DNA of 45,624 nt from COE1 sp045579665. GTDB taxonomy: Bacteria > Bacillota > Clostridia > Lachnospirales > Lachnospiraceae. The DNA lies in assembly GCA_045579665.1 (NCBI GenBank), contig JAZNMO010000188.1, positions 1-45,624 on the forward strand, given 5' to 3'. The position numbers and the translations under genes were made by a program. The notes below the pieces were generated by a model. It made no database searches. It was not told the DNA's origin and saw only the letters and a program-made list of their open reading frames with translations. This document shows positions 1 through 8,626 of this stretch, one piece after another. Numbering within the stretch: position 1 is the stretch's first letter; the number at the start of each line of letters is the position of its first letter.

Positions 1-2
1 AA

Positions 3-204
3 TACAACGAAGTCGTACTGGTAGTAACAAAAGATAACGAACTTTCCGATCTTGCACTCTATGCCCTCGGATTTAAGGATAGTTCCTCCTTCGCTGACAT
101 TGTAAACGCAGCTCTTGCCGGCGAGGAGATCGAAACAGGTGGTGAAACCTCCTGGAGCTACGAAGAGATCTGCAACAAGAAATACAAGATCGTGCTTCCG
201 GTTG
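3..204 (+). other. In-frame non-IspH segment, resembles FtsX/MacB-type ABC permease
   Basis: These 67 codons read in the same frame as ispH but match no IspH region I know. They resemble the extracytoplasmic part of large FtsX/MacB-type ABC permeases of Clostridia: LALYALGFK, then TSWSYEEI, then KYKIVLPVEKY. The codons favour NNC endings (tac, aac, ctc, gcc, atc), whereas the IspH part downstream is richer in A/T-ending codons such as ata, aaa and gta. The similarity is from memory of the family and is an inference. A chimeric assembly join or a real recombination would both explain it. Confidence 0.5.
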
Positions 205-689
205 AAAAATATTCCGAGGTTGAAGGAATCAAAGGATGGAGTCAAAATGACAAGGTTTTTGTAATCGGAAGGCTTGATGAGGCGGATAATTGGCAGTGTA
301 ACGCTGATGATGAGATATGCATAGTATCCCAAACGACATTTAACTACAATAAATTTAAAGATATAGTTGAAATTATATCAAAAAAGGGGTACAATATATA
401 TGTTGCGAACACGATTTGTAACGCCACGCAGGAAAGGCAGACTGAAGCAGAACAGATTGCGAAGCAGGTGGATGCCATGATTGTAATCGGCGGCAAGAAC
501 AGTTCCAACACACAGAAGCTGTTTGAGATATGTAAAAGAGAATGTGAACACACATACTATATACAGACACTTGTTGACCTGGATTTAAAGGAATCCGTTA
601 GCATTCGCAGCTTAGGCATTACGGCAGGGGCATCAACCCCAAATAATATTATCGAGGAGGTTCGTACGAATGTCAGAATTAAGCTTTGA
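3..689 (+). CDS. ispH: 4-hydroxy-3-methylbut-2-enyl diphosphate reductase, C-terminal part
   Basis: IspH reduces HMBPP to IPP and DMAPP in the last step of the MEP isoprenoid pathway, using a [4Fe-4S] cluster. From about position 205 the frame reads as IspH: EVEGIKGW, CIVSQTTFN, the third cluster cysteine in ANTICNATQERQ, GGKNSSNTQKL and the ITAGASTP end motif. The N-terminal half, which carries the first two cluster cysteines, is not in the window. The frame stays open back to the left edge, but codons before about 205 do not resemble IspH (separate entry). The TGA at 687-689 overlaps the rpsA start by 20 bases, a linkage common in Clostridia, where the two are sometimes fused. The assignment of the second part is sure; whether the gene is intact is not. 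Confidence 0.85.
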   Translation, partial: YNEVVLVVTKDNELSDLALYALGFKDSSSFADIVNAALAGEEIETGGETSWSYEEICNKKYKIVLPVEKYSEVEGIKGWSQNDKVFVIGRLDEADNWQCNADDEICIVSQTTFNYNKFKDIVEIISKKGYNIYVANTICNATQERQTEAEQIAKQVDAMIVIGGKNSSNTQKLFEICKRECEHTYYIQTLVDLDLKESVSIRSLGITAGASTPNNIIEEVRTNVRIKL

Positions 690-1806
690 ACAAATGTTGG
701 AGGAATCACTTAAGACTATACGAAAAGGAGAAGTTGTTACCGGTACGGTTATCGCCGTTAAAGAAGACGAGATCGTTTTGAATATCGGATATAAGGCAGA
801 TGGTATTATTTCAAGAAGCGAATATACTAACACACCCAATGTTGACCTTAGAGAACTTGTTAAAGCCGGTGAAGAGCTTCAGGCAAAAGTACTTAAGGTG
901 AACGACGGTGAGGGTCAGGTAGCCCTTACTTACAAGAGACTTGCTCAGGAAAAGGGAAGCAAGAGACTTGAAGAAGCTTTTAATAACAAAGAGGTATTGA
1001 AGGCAGAAGTTTCTAAGGCACTTGACGGTGGACTCAGCGTTATCGTTGATGAGACAAGAATTTTCATTCCCGCAAGCCTTGTTTCAGATTCTTTTGAGAA
1101 GGATCTTAAGAAGTATGAAGGTCAGGAGATTGAATTTGTTATTACTGAGTTCAATCCTAAGAAGAGAAGAGTTATCGGTGACAGAAGACAGCTCGTTGCT
1201 GCAGAGCGCGAGAAGCTTCAGAAGGAGCTTTTTGCTAAGATTAAAGAAGGCGATATGATCGAAGGAACAGTTAAGAATATTACTGATTTCGGTTTATTCA
1301 TTGATCTTGGCGGTGTAGACGGTCTTCTTCACATTACAGAGATGTCATGGGGAAGAATTGAGAGCCCTAAGAAGCTTTACAAAGTTGGCGACAGCATTAA
1401 AGCTATGATTAAAGAAATCAACGGTGAGAAGGTTGCCCTTACACTTAAGTTCCCGGAGAGCAATCCCTGGTTAAATGCTGCAGAGAAGTTTGCAGTAGGC
1501 AATGTAATTGAAGGTAAAGTTGCACGTATGACTGATTTCGGTGCATTTATCGAGATCGAAGCCGGAATCGATGCACTCTTACATGTGTCACAGATTTCTA
1601 AGGCTCATGTTGAGAAGCCTGCTGACGCACTTAAGATTGGTCAGGTTATCACAGCTAAGGTTGTTGACTTCAACGAAGAGAGCAAGAAGATTAGCTTAAG
1701 TGTTAAAGCTTTATTCGCTCCTGAAGTTTCAGAGGCAGCAGAGGATGATGCAGATGTTGTATCTGTAGATATCGATGCAGCTATCGCTGAGCAGGATGCG
1801 GAGTAA
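670..1806 (+). CDS. rpsA: 30S ribosomal protein S1 homologue, four S1 domains
   Basis: An RNA-binding protein of the S1 family, thought to help mRNA bind the 30S subunit. The 378 residues hold four S1/OB repeats at about 16-86, 101-168, 192-262 and 277-348. The third and fourth have the classic form (EGTVKNITDFGLFIDLGGVDGLLH; EGKVARMTDFGAFIEI), while the second is more diverged. This is the short Gram-positive form, unlike the six-domain E. coli protein, and ends in an acidic tail. The ATG at 670 has GAGGAGG at 654-660 at good spacing and lies within the last codons of ispH, so the two are probably translationally coupled. A strong terminator follows at 1892. Confidence 0.93.
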   Translation: MSELSFEQMLEESLKTIRKGEVVTGTVIAVKEDEIVLNIGYKADGIISRSEYTNTPNVDLRELVKAGEELQAKVLKVNDGEGQVALTYKRLAQEKGSKRLEEAFNNKEVLKAEVSKALDGGLSVIVDETRIFIPASLVSDSFEKDLKKYEGQEIEFVITEFNPKKRRVIGDRRQLVAAEREKLQKELFAKIKEGDMIEGTVKNITDFGLFIDLGGVDGLLHITEMSWGRIESPKKLYKVGDSIKAMIKEINGEKVALTLKFPESNPWLNAAEKFAVGNVIEGKVARMTDFGAFIEIEAGIDALLHVSQISKAHVEKPADALKIGQVITAKVVDFNEESKKISLSVKALFAPEVSEAAEDDADVVSVDIDAAIAEQDAE

Positions 1807-1891
1807 TCAAGATAGACGAGAACAGTAGATATTAGTAGTAACTATGATAGGGGAATAAATAACAGCTATATAGGGACAAGTTAATAATAAT

Positions 1892-1926
1892 ACTCTAGGA
1901 ACTTTTTAGTTCCTAGAGTTGTTTTC
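1892..1926 (+). terminator. Rho-independent terminator after rpsA
   Basis: An 11-bp perfect stem, ACTCTAGGAAC (1892-1902) and GTTCCTAGAGT (1909-1919), with loop TTTTTA and then TGTTTTC. It ends the ispH-rpsA transcript. Confidence 0.9.
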
Positions 1927-1978
1927 GTATGATGGGGTATTCTCATGATATGGAATAAACAGGTTCTTATGAGGTATA

Positions 1979-2010
1979 AAATACTTAAAAAGTAAAACTT
2001 AAAAGTATTT
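1979..2010 (+). repeat. Inverted repeat just upstream of the cheR ribosome binding site
   Basis: AAATACTT (1979-1986) and AAGTATTT (2003-2010) form a perfect 8-bp inverted repeat that ends right before the GAGAAAGGGG Shine-Dalgarno of cheR. It could be an operator or a weak mRNA hairpin affecting cheR translation. The function is inferred only. Confidence 0.35.
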
Positions 2011-2030
2011 GTGAGAAAGGGGCAGTTACT

Positions 2031-2807
2031 ATGGCATATGATTATGAGTATTTTAAAAAGGAAGTATTTGCACTGACAAAGATTGACTTGAATGCGTACA
2101 AGGAGAAGCAGATGAAGCGTCGAATTGATACGTTGATTGGAAAGCACAGAGTGGTCGGATATGATAAGTTTGTGGCGCTACTTCGTGACGATAAGAATGT
2201 TTTTGAAGATTTTGTAAATTATCTTACGATTAATGTATCAGAGTTTTATCGTAATCCGGAGCAGTGGAGCTTGTTGGATAAGCAGATTATTCCCGAGCTG
2301 ATTCAGAAGTTTGGTAAGAATCTTAGGATTTGGAGTGCAGCCTGTTCGACAGGTGATGAACCATATTCTTTGGTTATGGCTTTGTCGCGTCATCTTCCGC
2401 TGAATCAGATTAAGATTATAGCAACTGATATTGATAAGCAGGTGATTGAGAAGGCAAAGCTTGGATTGTATAATGAGAAGAGTATTGTTGCAGTACCTGA
2501 TGATTTGAAGAAAAAGTATTTTACTAAGGTTGGTCCATCTTATCAGATTTCGGATGAGATTAAATCCAGAGTTGAGTTTAAACAGCATAACCTGCTGAAA
2601 GATACATATCCGGATCATTGTGATATGATAGTTTGTCGTAATGTGTTAATTTACTTTACGGAAGAAGCAAAGGATGAGGTGTTCGTAAAGTTTAATGCGT
2701 CGCTGAAGAAGGATGGTATCCTTTTCATTGGTAGTACAGAGCAGATTATGAATTATAAAGAAATCGGATATGATAGAAAAAATTCGTTCTTCTATACAAA
2801 AGTATAA
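2031..2807 (+). CDS. cheR: CheR-type protein-glutamate O-methyltransferase
   Basis: CheR methylates glutamates on chemoreceptors using S-adenosylmethionine and so sets adaptation. The 258-residue protein has the small all-alpha CheR N-domain (to about 75, with NYLTINVSEFYRN) and a Rossmann SAM-binding domain (WSAACSTGDEPYSL near 102-115, IIATDIDKQVIEKA, then MIVCRNVLIYF, the CheR active-site stretch). No TPR or receptor-tethering pentapeptide is seen at the C terminus. It stands alone between two terminators with no other che or fli gene nearby, so its receptors are elsewhere. The Shine-Dalgarno GAGAAAGGGG ends 10 bases before the ATG. Confidence 0.9.
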   Translation: MAYDYEYFKKEVFALTKIDLNAYKEKQMKRRIDTLIGKHRVVGYDKFVALLRDDKNVFEDFVNYLTINVSEFYRNPEQWSLLDKQIIPELIQKFGKNLRIWSAACSTGDEPYSLVMALSRHLPLNQIKIIATDIDKQVIEKAKLGLYNEKSIVAVPDDLKKKYFTKVGPSYQISDEIKSRVEFKQHNLLKDTYPDHCDMIVCRNVLIYFTEEAKDEVFVKFNASLKKDGILFIGSTEQIMNYKEIGYDRKNSFFYTKV

Positions 2808-2832
2808 AATGTACACATAGGTTTAAAATGAG

Positions 2833-2861
2833 ACACCGCTTCATTATGAAGCGGTGTTTTG
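2833..2861. terminator. Bidirectional terminator between cheR and the convergent RNase H-like gene
   Basis: A 10-bp perfect stem ACACCGCTTC (2833-2842) / GAAGCGGTGT (2848-2857), loop ATTAT, followed by TTTGT on the + strand and preceded by AAAATGAG, so it can also serve the - strand gene ending at 2870. Confidence 0.85.
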
Positions 2862-2869
2862 TACAGGTT

Positions 2870-3985
2870 TTAGTTTGTCGAGCCAAGCATTTGTAATATA
2901 TGCAGGGCATATTTATTAAATTCTTCACGTTGTGTTTTCATTTCATCTGTCAATTCGAAGAAAAGCTCTTTGGATTGATAATCTCTTTTGAAGAAAGGTG
3001 TGAACTCTACATCCCACTGTGGTAAATAAGTAGAAGCCTTGCGAGTGTAGCAATTAGAAGCATGCGCAGGCTCACGATAATCTTTATCGACATAAGCAGC
3101 AACTGATTTATGGATTGCAAGGTCTTCCTTAGGAAGATAATAGTAATCCTTATAGTTTGAATAGAAATATTTCATTTCTTCTTCATATAGAGGAACCTTA
3201 AGTTTTCCTTCTGTGCCGCAACCGCTAAAGTAACAACCGTTTGCACTGTAGGAGAGTGTAGCCGGAAGTACGGTTGTAAAGCGAAGATTCATAATGATTT
3301 CAGCGCATTTTTGTTGATTCACATCGTTATAATAGTTGGCTTGTACCTTGGTGACCTTTACCGGATTACGGAATAAGTCAGGAATGGCAAGTATGGCAAC
3401 CACATTTAACATACCCTTCATGTCTTCTTCGTTGTGAAGGAGGAGAAGGTGCTCCTTTTCCCCATCATGTGAAATTACATAATCATGATAAATCTCTATT
3501 AACTCGCCGCCAGTGTAAATGTCGTCTCTATGAATGCCCAATAGTGCTTCGATAGTTTTCTGCTTGCAGTCTGGAAGCTTCAAAAAAGTCTTATAGGGTG
3601 CAATTCGACGATATAAGTCAATGCCGTCAAAAACAGAAAAATCAAAAGAAATATGATATTGCTCAAACTTGCGGGTTAAAAAAGGAATATCAAACTGATT
3701 ACCGTTAAAATGAATCAGATATCGGTAACTCTTAGCAAAGTCAGCAAACGCCTGTAAGATAGCTTCTTCATCTTCATAGCCGGTACAGAACCACTGAAGC
3801 ATATGCCATTCGGAATTAATTTGTGTGGTATCATAATATACACAGCCAATCAGATATAAATTGGCACTGTTTGCGCTTAAGCCGGTGGTTTCGATATCTA
3901 TAAATAATGTCTGCTGTGGTATGCAAAGGTTTTCAAGTGGATATTTGGGGCTAAGGGTACCCAGACTTTTTCTGATACATTTCAT
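2870..3985 (-). CDS. RNase H-like exonuclease-domain protein (YprB family)
   Basis: A probable nuclease of the ribonuclease H-like (YprB/RNase_H_2) family. The N-terminal half carries the DEDD exonuclease fold: FIDIETTGL with D30 and E32, then HFNGNQFDIPFL and DMKGMLNVVAI, which could supply the later acidic residues. The C-terminal half (about 230-371) is a family-specific extension of unknown role. The start is taken at the ATG at 3985 (371 residues). An in-frame TTG at 3997 lies only one base after the AAAGG Shine-Dalgarno and is less likely. The substrate is unknown. It is monocistronic, convergent with cheR and divergent from rnf. Confidence 0.8.
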   Translation of the reverse strand: MKCIRKSLGTLSPKYPLENLCIPQQTLFIDIETTGLSANSANLYLIGCVYYDTTQINSEWHMLQWFCTGYEDEEAILQAFADFAKSYRYLIHFNGNQFDIPFLTRKFEQYHISFDFSVFDGIDLYRRIAPYKTFLKLPDCKQKTIEALLGIHRDDIYTGGELIEIYHDYVISHDGEKEHLLLLHNEEDMKGMLNVVAILAIPDLFRNPVKVTKVQANYYNDVNQQKCAEIIMNLRFTTVLPATLSYSANGCYFSGCGTEGKLKVPLYEEEMKYFYSNYKDYYYLPKEDLAIHKSVAAYVDKDYREPAHASNCYTRKASTYLPQWDVEFTPFFKRDYQSKELFFELTDEMKTQREEFNKYALHILQMLGSTN

Positions 3986-3997
3986 AATGCTGTCCAA

Positions 3998-4322
3998 TCC
4001 TTTCGTTGCTTAATACTGATATATCATATAGAAAAACACATAGTGGTCTTAAAAGACATAACACGATGTTGTAAGTTTTTTCTAAAATATAGATTTTAAT
4101 AAAATTATATCTCAAGGTTATCACAAGGAGACACAAGTGTCAAAAGTAGAAGCGTATTTTTTAGATAGAATTAAATATTTTAAGATTTATCGGTAAAAAA
4201 ACACAAAATGTTATGGAAAAAATTGTAGAATGATAGTATATTATAGGATGTATAATTGCATAATGCGGTAACTGCGCATTTATGTAAGTGTGATATGATA
4301 TTATAAGAAAGAAGGAAGAAGA
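3998..4322. other. Divergent intergenic region upstream of rnfC
   Basis: About 330 AT-rich bases between the divergent RNase H-like gene and rnfC hold no credible gene. A possible -10 (TATAAT) is at 4251-4256, without a convincing -35. An inverted repeat AATGCG (4262-4267) / CGCATT (4275-4280) with a 7-base spacer follows it and sits where a repressor could act on rnf. It does not match the Rex (TTGTTAA) type. The rnfC Shine-Dalgarno GAAGGAAGAAG is at 4311-4321. Confidence 0.45.
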
Positions 4323-5636
4323 ATGGCAAAACTGACATTTAACGGCGGTATTCATCCATATGATGGCAAAGAGCTGTCTAAGGATAAGCCGATGAAAGAA
4401 ATATTGCCAAAGGGTGACATGGTATATCCGTTAAGTCAGCATATCGGTGCTCCGGCAGCTCCGATTGTTGCGAAGGGTGACCGTGTTTTGGCAGGTCAGA
4501 AGATTGCAGAAGCGGGCGGATTTGTATCAGCACCGATTTATGCAACTGTATCAGGTACGGTTAAGACAATTGAACCAAGACGTGTCGTAACCGGTGATAT
4601 GGTAAATTCAATTATCATTGAGAATGACGAGCAGTATGAAGAGGTAACTTACACACCTCATAATCCTGACGAGATGACCAAGCAGGAGATTATTACCTGT
4701 ATTCAGGAGGCGGGTGTTGTAGGTATGGGTGGAGCAGGCTTCCCGACTCATGTGAAGCTTTCGCCTAAGGAGCCTGAGAAGATAGAGTATATCATTGCAA
4801 ACTGTGCAGAGTGTGAGCCTTACTTGACATCTGATTATCGTAGAATGATTGAAGAGCCACAGAAGCTTGTGGACGGTTTGAAAATTATGTTGAAGCTCTT
4901 TGATAATGCCAGAGGTATTCTTGCAATCGAGGATAATAAGCCGGATTGTATTAAGATTCTTAAGGATTTAACTAAGGATGAACCAAAGATTACAGTTAAG
5001 GCATTGCAGACAAAGTATCCTCAGGGTTCAGAGAGACAGTTGATTTATGCATCTACAGGCAGAGCAATTAACTCAAGTATGCTTCCGGCTGATGCAGGCT
5101 GTATTGTAGATAATGTGGATACGATTGTCGCGATTTACCATGCAGTAGTAGAGGGAAAGCCTCTTATGAACAGAATCGTTACTGTAACCGGTGATGCTGT
5201 AAATGACCCGAGAAACTTCCTGGTAAGAATCGGTATGAACTATAAGGATTTAATTGAAGAGGCAGGCGGCTTTAAGTCTGAGCCTGAGAAGGTAGTTTCA
5301 GGTGGTCCTATGATGGGATTTGCACTCTTTGATTTAGATGTACCTACGACTAAGACAGCTTCGGCACTTCTTTGTATGACAAAGGATGAGGTGTCTAAGT
5401 ATGAGCCAAGCGCTTGTATTAACTGTGGAAGATGTCTTGAGGTATGTCCTTCCAGAATTATGCCAAAGAAGCTTGCTATCTGTGCAGAGCATCAGGATGA
5501 GGAAGGATTTGTGAAGAATCATGGTATGGAATGTGTAGAGTGTGGCTCATGCAGTTATGTATGTCCTGCAAAGCGTCACTTGGCACAGCCGATTAAGTCT
5601 ATGCGTAAGACTGTATTGGCAAATAAGAAGAAGTAG
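4323..5636 (+). CDS. rnfC: Rnf complex subunit C (NADH/flavin and Fe-S subunit)
   Basis: A membrane-associated cytoplasmic subunit of the Rnf complex, the ferredoxin:NAD+ oxidoreductase that couples electron flow to Na+ or H+ export. RnfC is the NADH-facing subunit. The 437 residues show the N-terminal GGIHP start and a barrel-like sandwich region, then the Rossmann-like region (GMGGAGFPTHVKL, NCAECEPYLTSD), and two [4Fe-4S] motifs near the C terminus: C365-x2-C368-x2-C371-x3-C375 and C404-x2-C407-x2-C410-x3-C414. It is close to the usual clostridial length. It is the first gene of a six-gene operon, with rnfD 12 bases on. Confidence 0.96.
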   Translation: MAKLTFNGGIHPYDGKELSKDKPMKEILPKGDMVYPLSQHIGAPAAPIVAKGDRVLAGQKIAEAGGFVSAPIYATVSGTVKTIEPRRVVTGDMVNSIIIENDEQYEEVTYTPHNPDEMTKQEIITCIQEAGVVGMGGAGFPTHVKLSPKEPEKIEYIIANCAECEPYLTSDYRRMIEEPQKLVDGLKIMLKLFDNARGILAIEDNKPDCIKILKDLTKDEPKITVKALQTKYPQGSERQLIYASTGRAINSSMLPADAGCIVDNVDTIVAIYHAVVEGKPLMNRIVTVTGDAVNDPRNFLVRIGMNYKDLIEEAGGFKSEPEKVVSGGPMMGFALFDLDVPTTKTASALLCMTKDEVSKYEPSACINCGRCLEVCPSRIMPKKLAICAEHQDEEGFVKNHGMECVECGSCSYVCPAKRHLAQPIKSMRKTVLANKKK

Positions 5637-5648
5637 GAGGCTGCAGAC

Positions 5649-6581
5649 GTGGGAAATATGTTAAATGTATCTTCAAATCCCCACATCAGAGCAAAGGAAT
5701 CAACGACTAAGATTATGCTTTATGTAATCATTGCGTTACTTCCGACAACATGTTTTGGTGTGTATAACTTTGGTTTGCATGCGTTGTTGGTAGTTCTTAC
5801 AACAGTTGCAACCACAGTTTTGACAGAGCTTATATATGAATTATTAATGAAGAAAAAGGTTACAATCGGTGATTTGTCAGCGGCTGTAACAGGTTTATTA
5901 TTGGCATTGAATCTTCCGCCACAGGTACCGCTTTGGGTTGCTGTGATGGGTGGTGTATTTGCTATCCTTGTTGTAAAGATGTTGTTTGGTGGATTAGGAC
6001 AGAACTTTATGAATCCGGCACTTGGTGCAAGATGCTTCTTGTTAATCTCCTTCACATCGATTATGACAAACTTTGAATGTGATGCTTATACTGGAGCAAC
6101 ACCTCTTGCAGCATTGAAGGCAGGCGAGAGTGTTAATGTGATGGATATGATTATCGGTAGAACAGCAGGTACTATCGGTGAGACAAGTATGCTTGCTATC
6201 GTACTTGGTGCGTGTATCTTGATTTTGCTTGGTGTAATTGACTTAAGAGTACCAGGTTCGTACATAGTTTCATTTGTAATCTTTATCGTGCTTTTTAGCG
6301 GTAAGGGACTTGACCCACAGTATATTTCAGCACAGCTTGCAGGTGGCGGTTTGATGCTTGGTGCATTCTTCATGGCAACTGACTATGTTACAAGACCGAT
6401 TACCAAGAAGGGGCAGTATGTATTTGGTATCTTCCTTGGTATTATGACCGGTATTTTCCGTTTGTTCGGACCATCCGCAGAGGGTGTATCTTATGCGATT
6501 ATCATCGGTAACTTATTGGTTCCGCTTATCGAGAAGATTACAGCTCCAAAGCCATTTGGAAAAGGAGGAGAGCGCGCATGA
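5649..6581 (+). CDS. rnfD: Rnf complex subunit D (flavinylated membrane subunit)
   Basis: An integral membrane subunit of the Rnf pump carrying covalently bound FMN. The 310 residues have about nine to ten hydrophobic helices and the flavinylation motif TGAT at 148-151 (FMN on T151). The start is GTG at 5649: AGGAGG at 5635-5640 lies 8 bases upstream, whereas the next in-frame ATG (5658) is 17 bases away. The 3' end overlaps rnfG by 4 bases (ATGA), so the two are translationally coupled. Confidence 0.95.
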   Translation: MGNMLNVSSNPHIRAKESTTKIMLYVIIALLPTTCFGVYNFGLHALLVVLTTVATTVLTELIYELLMKKKVTIGDLSAAVTGLLLALNLPPQVPLWVAVMGGVFAILVVKMLFGGLGQNFMNPALGARCFLLISFTSIMTNFECDAYTGATPLAALKAGESVNVMDMIIGRTAGTIGETSMLAIVLGACILILLGVIDLRVPGSYIVSFVIFIVLFSGKGLDPQYISAQLAGGGLMLGAFFMATDYVTRPITKKGQYVFGIFLGIMTGIFRLFGPSAEGVSYAIIIGNLLVPLIEKITAPKPFGKGGERA

Positions 6582-7183
6582 AAAATATGATTAAGGACGC
6601 TTTAATCCTTTTTGCAATTACCATTATTGCAGGATTATTACTTGGTGTTGTATATGATGTAACTAAGGAGCCGATTGCAGAACAGAAGCAGAAGGCAAAG
6701 ATGGAGGCTTGTCAGAACGTGTTTACTGATGCAGCTACCTTTGAGGCATATGAGTTTGATGCGGATGCTGCAACACAGGTGCTTGCAGAGGGACAGCTTA
6801 CAGGCATGAATATTGATGAGATTATGCAGGCGTTAGATGCTTCAGGTAATCTTGTAGGATATGTAATTACAGTAACAGACCATGAGGGCTATGGCGGAGA
6901 TATCCAGTTCTCTATGGGTGTTAAGCTTGACGGCACATTAAATGGTATCTCGTTATTAAGTATTGCAGAGACACCTGGTCTTGGTATGAAGGCAGAGGAT
7001 GTGATTGTTCCTCAGCTTGCTAACAAGCAGGTATCGGCATTTGCGGTAACCAAGACAGGTGCAGCTTCTGATTCAGAGATTGATGCCATCAGTGGTGCAA
7101 CTATTACATCAAAGGCAGTTATAAATGGTGTAAATGCAGGCTTATATTATTTTGAAACAATTTTGGTAGGAGGTAATGCATAA
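6578..7183 (+). CDS. rnfG: Rnf complex subunit G (periplasm-side FMN subunit)
   Basis: The single-pass subunit of Rnf with an extracytoplasmic FMN-binding domain. One N-terminal helix (about 7-27) is followed by a soluble domain with GYGGDIQFS, the ETPGLGMKAE loop and the covalent FMN motif SGAT at 172-175 (T175). It has 201 residues, typical of the family. The Shine-Dalgarno AAGGAGGAG lies inside the end of rnfD, and the stop TAA overlaps the rnfE ATG by one base. Confidence 0.95.
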   Translation: MKNMIKDALILFAITIIAGLLLGVVYDVTKEPIAEQKQKAKMEACQNVFTDAATFEAYEFDADAATQVLAEGQLTGMNIDEIMQALDASGNLVGYVITVTDHEGYGGDIQFSMGVKLDGTLNGISLLSIAETPGLGMKAEDVIVPQLANKQVSAFAVTKTGAASDSEIDAISGATITSKAVINGVNAGLYYFETILVGGNA

Positions 7184-8001
7184 TGAGTGAAGAGTTAAAG
7201 ATGAAGAAAAGCTCAGCATCTGCAGATGCCTTCGTGAATGGCTTAGTGAAAGAGAATCCAACCTTTGTATTGATGTTGGGTATGTGTCCGACACTTGCGG
7301 TTACAACATCTGCAATGAACGGATTAGGTATGGGATTGACAACAACAGTAGTATTAGTATTGAGTAATATGCTGATTTCTTTATTAAGAAATATTATTCC
7401 TGCCAAAGTTAGAATTCCGGCATTTATTGTTATTATTGCATCATTTGTTACTATGGTAGAGCTTTTGTTAGAAGGCTTTATTCCAAGCCTTTATGATGCT
7501 CTTGGAATTTATATTCCGTTAATCGTAGTTAATTGTATTATTTTAGGACGTGCAGAGGCATTTGCTTCTAAGAATCCTGTGATTCCTTCCGCATTTGACG
7601 GTTTGGGTATGGGACTTGGCTTCTCAGTAGCTTTAACATGTATTGGTGCTGTTAGAGAGATTCTTGGTGCGGGTGAGCTTTTTGGTATGCGAGTGATGCC
7701 TGAGGGCTATGTGCCAATTAGTATTTTTGTATTAGCTCCTGGTGCGTTCTTTGTATTAGCAGCATTAACTGCTTTGCAGAATAAGATTAAGAGAACACTT
7801 GAAGCCAAAGGTAAGAAGGCAGAAGCTGATAAGATTCAGTCAGGCTGTAGCTCTGATTGTATGAATTGTTCGGATGCAGGCTGTGCTCACAGATTCTATG
7901 ATGGTAAGGCAGAGGGAACTATCGCTGAGGCTGCTGCGAAGGCAGAGGAAGCACCTAAAGCAGAAGAGCAGACTGTAGAAGAGAAGAAGGAGGAGAATTA
8001 A
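7183..8001 (+). CDS. rnfE: Rnf complex subunit E with an extra cysteine-rich tail
   Basis: An integral membrane subunit that, with RnfA, forms the core holding an intramembrane iron-sulfur cluster. Residues about 20-200 are the conserved six-helix part, with the cluster cysteines C35 (GMCPTL) and C118 (VNCII). At 272 residues it is longer than the usual ~200-230. The extension carries C222-x3-C226-x2-C229-x4-C234, followed by a Glu/Ala/Lys-rich tail. The tail could bind a metal or an Fe-S cluster on the cytoplasmic side; that is inference. The gene sits between rnfG and rnfA with almost no spacing. Confidence 0.94.
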   Translation: MSEELKMKKSSASADAFVNGLVKENPTFVLMLGMCPTLAVTTSAMNGLGMGLTTTVVLVLSNMLISLLRNIIPAKVRIPAFIVIIASFVTMVELLLEGFIPSLYDALGIYIPLIVVNCIILGRAEAFASKNPVIPSAFDGLGMGLGFSVALTCIGAVREILGAGELFGMRVMPEGYVPISIFVLAPGAFFVLAALTALQNKIKRTLEAKGKKAEADKIQSGCSSDCMNCSDAGCAHRFYDGKAEGTIAEAAAKAEEAPKAEEQTVEEKKEEN

Positions 8002-8003
8002 GA

Positions 8004-8591
8004 ATGTTTGAAACAATAAAGGATTTATTAATCATTTTAATTGGCTCCTCATTGGTTAGTAATGTTGTATTGAGTCAGTTTCTTGGCTTATGTCCATTCT
8101 TAGGTGTATCTAAGAAGGTTGATACAGCTACAGGTATGGGTGGTGCGGTAATTTTTGTTATTACCTTGGCATCAGCAGTAGCTGCTGCAATTTACAGGTT
8201 TATATTGGTACCATTAGACATTACCTATTTGCAGACAATCGTATTTATTCTTGTTATTGCCGCATTGGTGCAGTTTGTAGAGATGTTTCTTAAGAAGTTT
8301 GTACCGGGACTTTATCAGGCGCTTGGTGTATATCTTCCTTTGATTACAACAAACTGTGCAGTATTGGGTATTGCATTGACAAACGTGCAGAAGGAATACG
8401 GTATTTTATACAGTGTGGTAAGTGGTTTCTCAACAGCAGTGGGATTCCTCGTAGCAATTGTTATTTTGGCAGGTATCCGTGAGAAAATGGAATATAATGA
8501 TGTTCCGGAATCCTTTAAGGGTATGCCTATCGTTTTGATTACAGCAGGACTTATGGCAATTGCATTCTGTGGATTTTCCGGCTTGTTGTAG
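8004..8591 (+). CDS. rnfA: Rnf complex subunit A (core membrane subunit)
   Basis: The membrane partner of RnfE. The 195 residues form six predicted helices, with the conserved cysteines C30 (LGLCPFLG) and C118 (TTNCAVLG) that ligate the intramembrane cluster together with RnfE. The length is normal. The Shine-Dalgarno AAGGAGGAG overlaps the end of rnfE, so translation is probably coupled. It is paralogous to RnfE, as the matching motifs show. Confidence 0.95.
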   Translation: MFETIKDLLIILIGSSLVSNVVLSQFLGLCPFLGVSKKVDTATGMGGAVIFVITLASAVAAAIYRFILVPLDITYLQTIVFILVIAALVQFVEMFLKKFVPGLYQALGVYLPLITTNCAVLGIALTNVQKEYGILYSVVSGFSTAVGFLVAIVILAGIREKMEYNDVPESFKGMPIVLITAGLMAIAFCGFSGLL

Positions 8592-8626
8592 GTTAGGGAT
8601 AAGAATAGGAAAGGACATGGTTTAAT

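Noticed and set aside
1022..1258. Frame inside rpsA on the same strand
   Set aside because: Shadow of the S1 coding sequence.
4161..4355. - strand 64-codon frame in the rnfC leader
   Set aside because: Composition reflects AT-rich intergenic DNA; no similarity or ribosome site seen.
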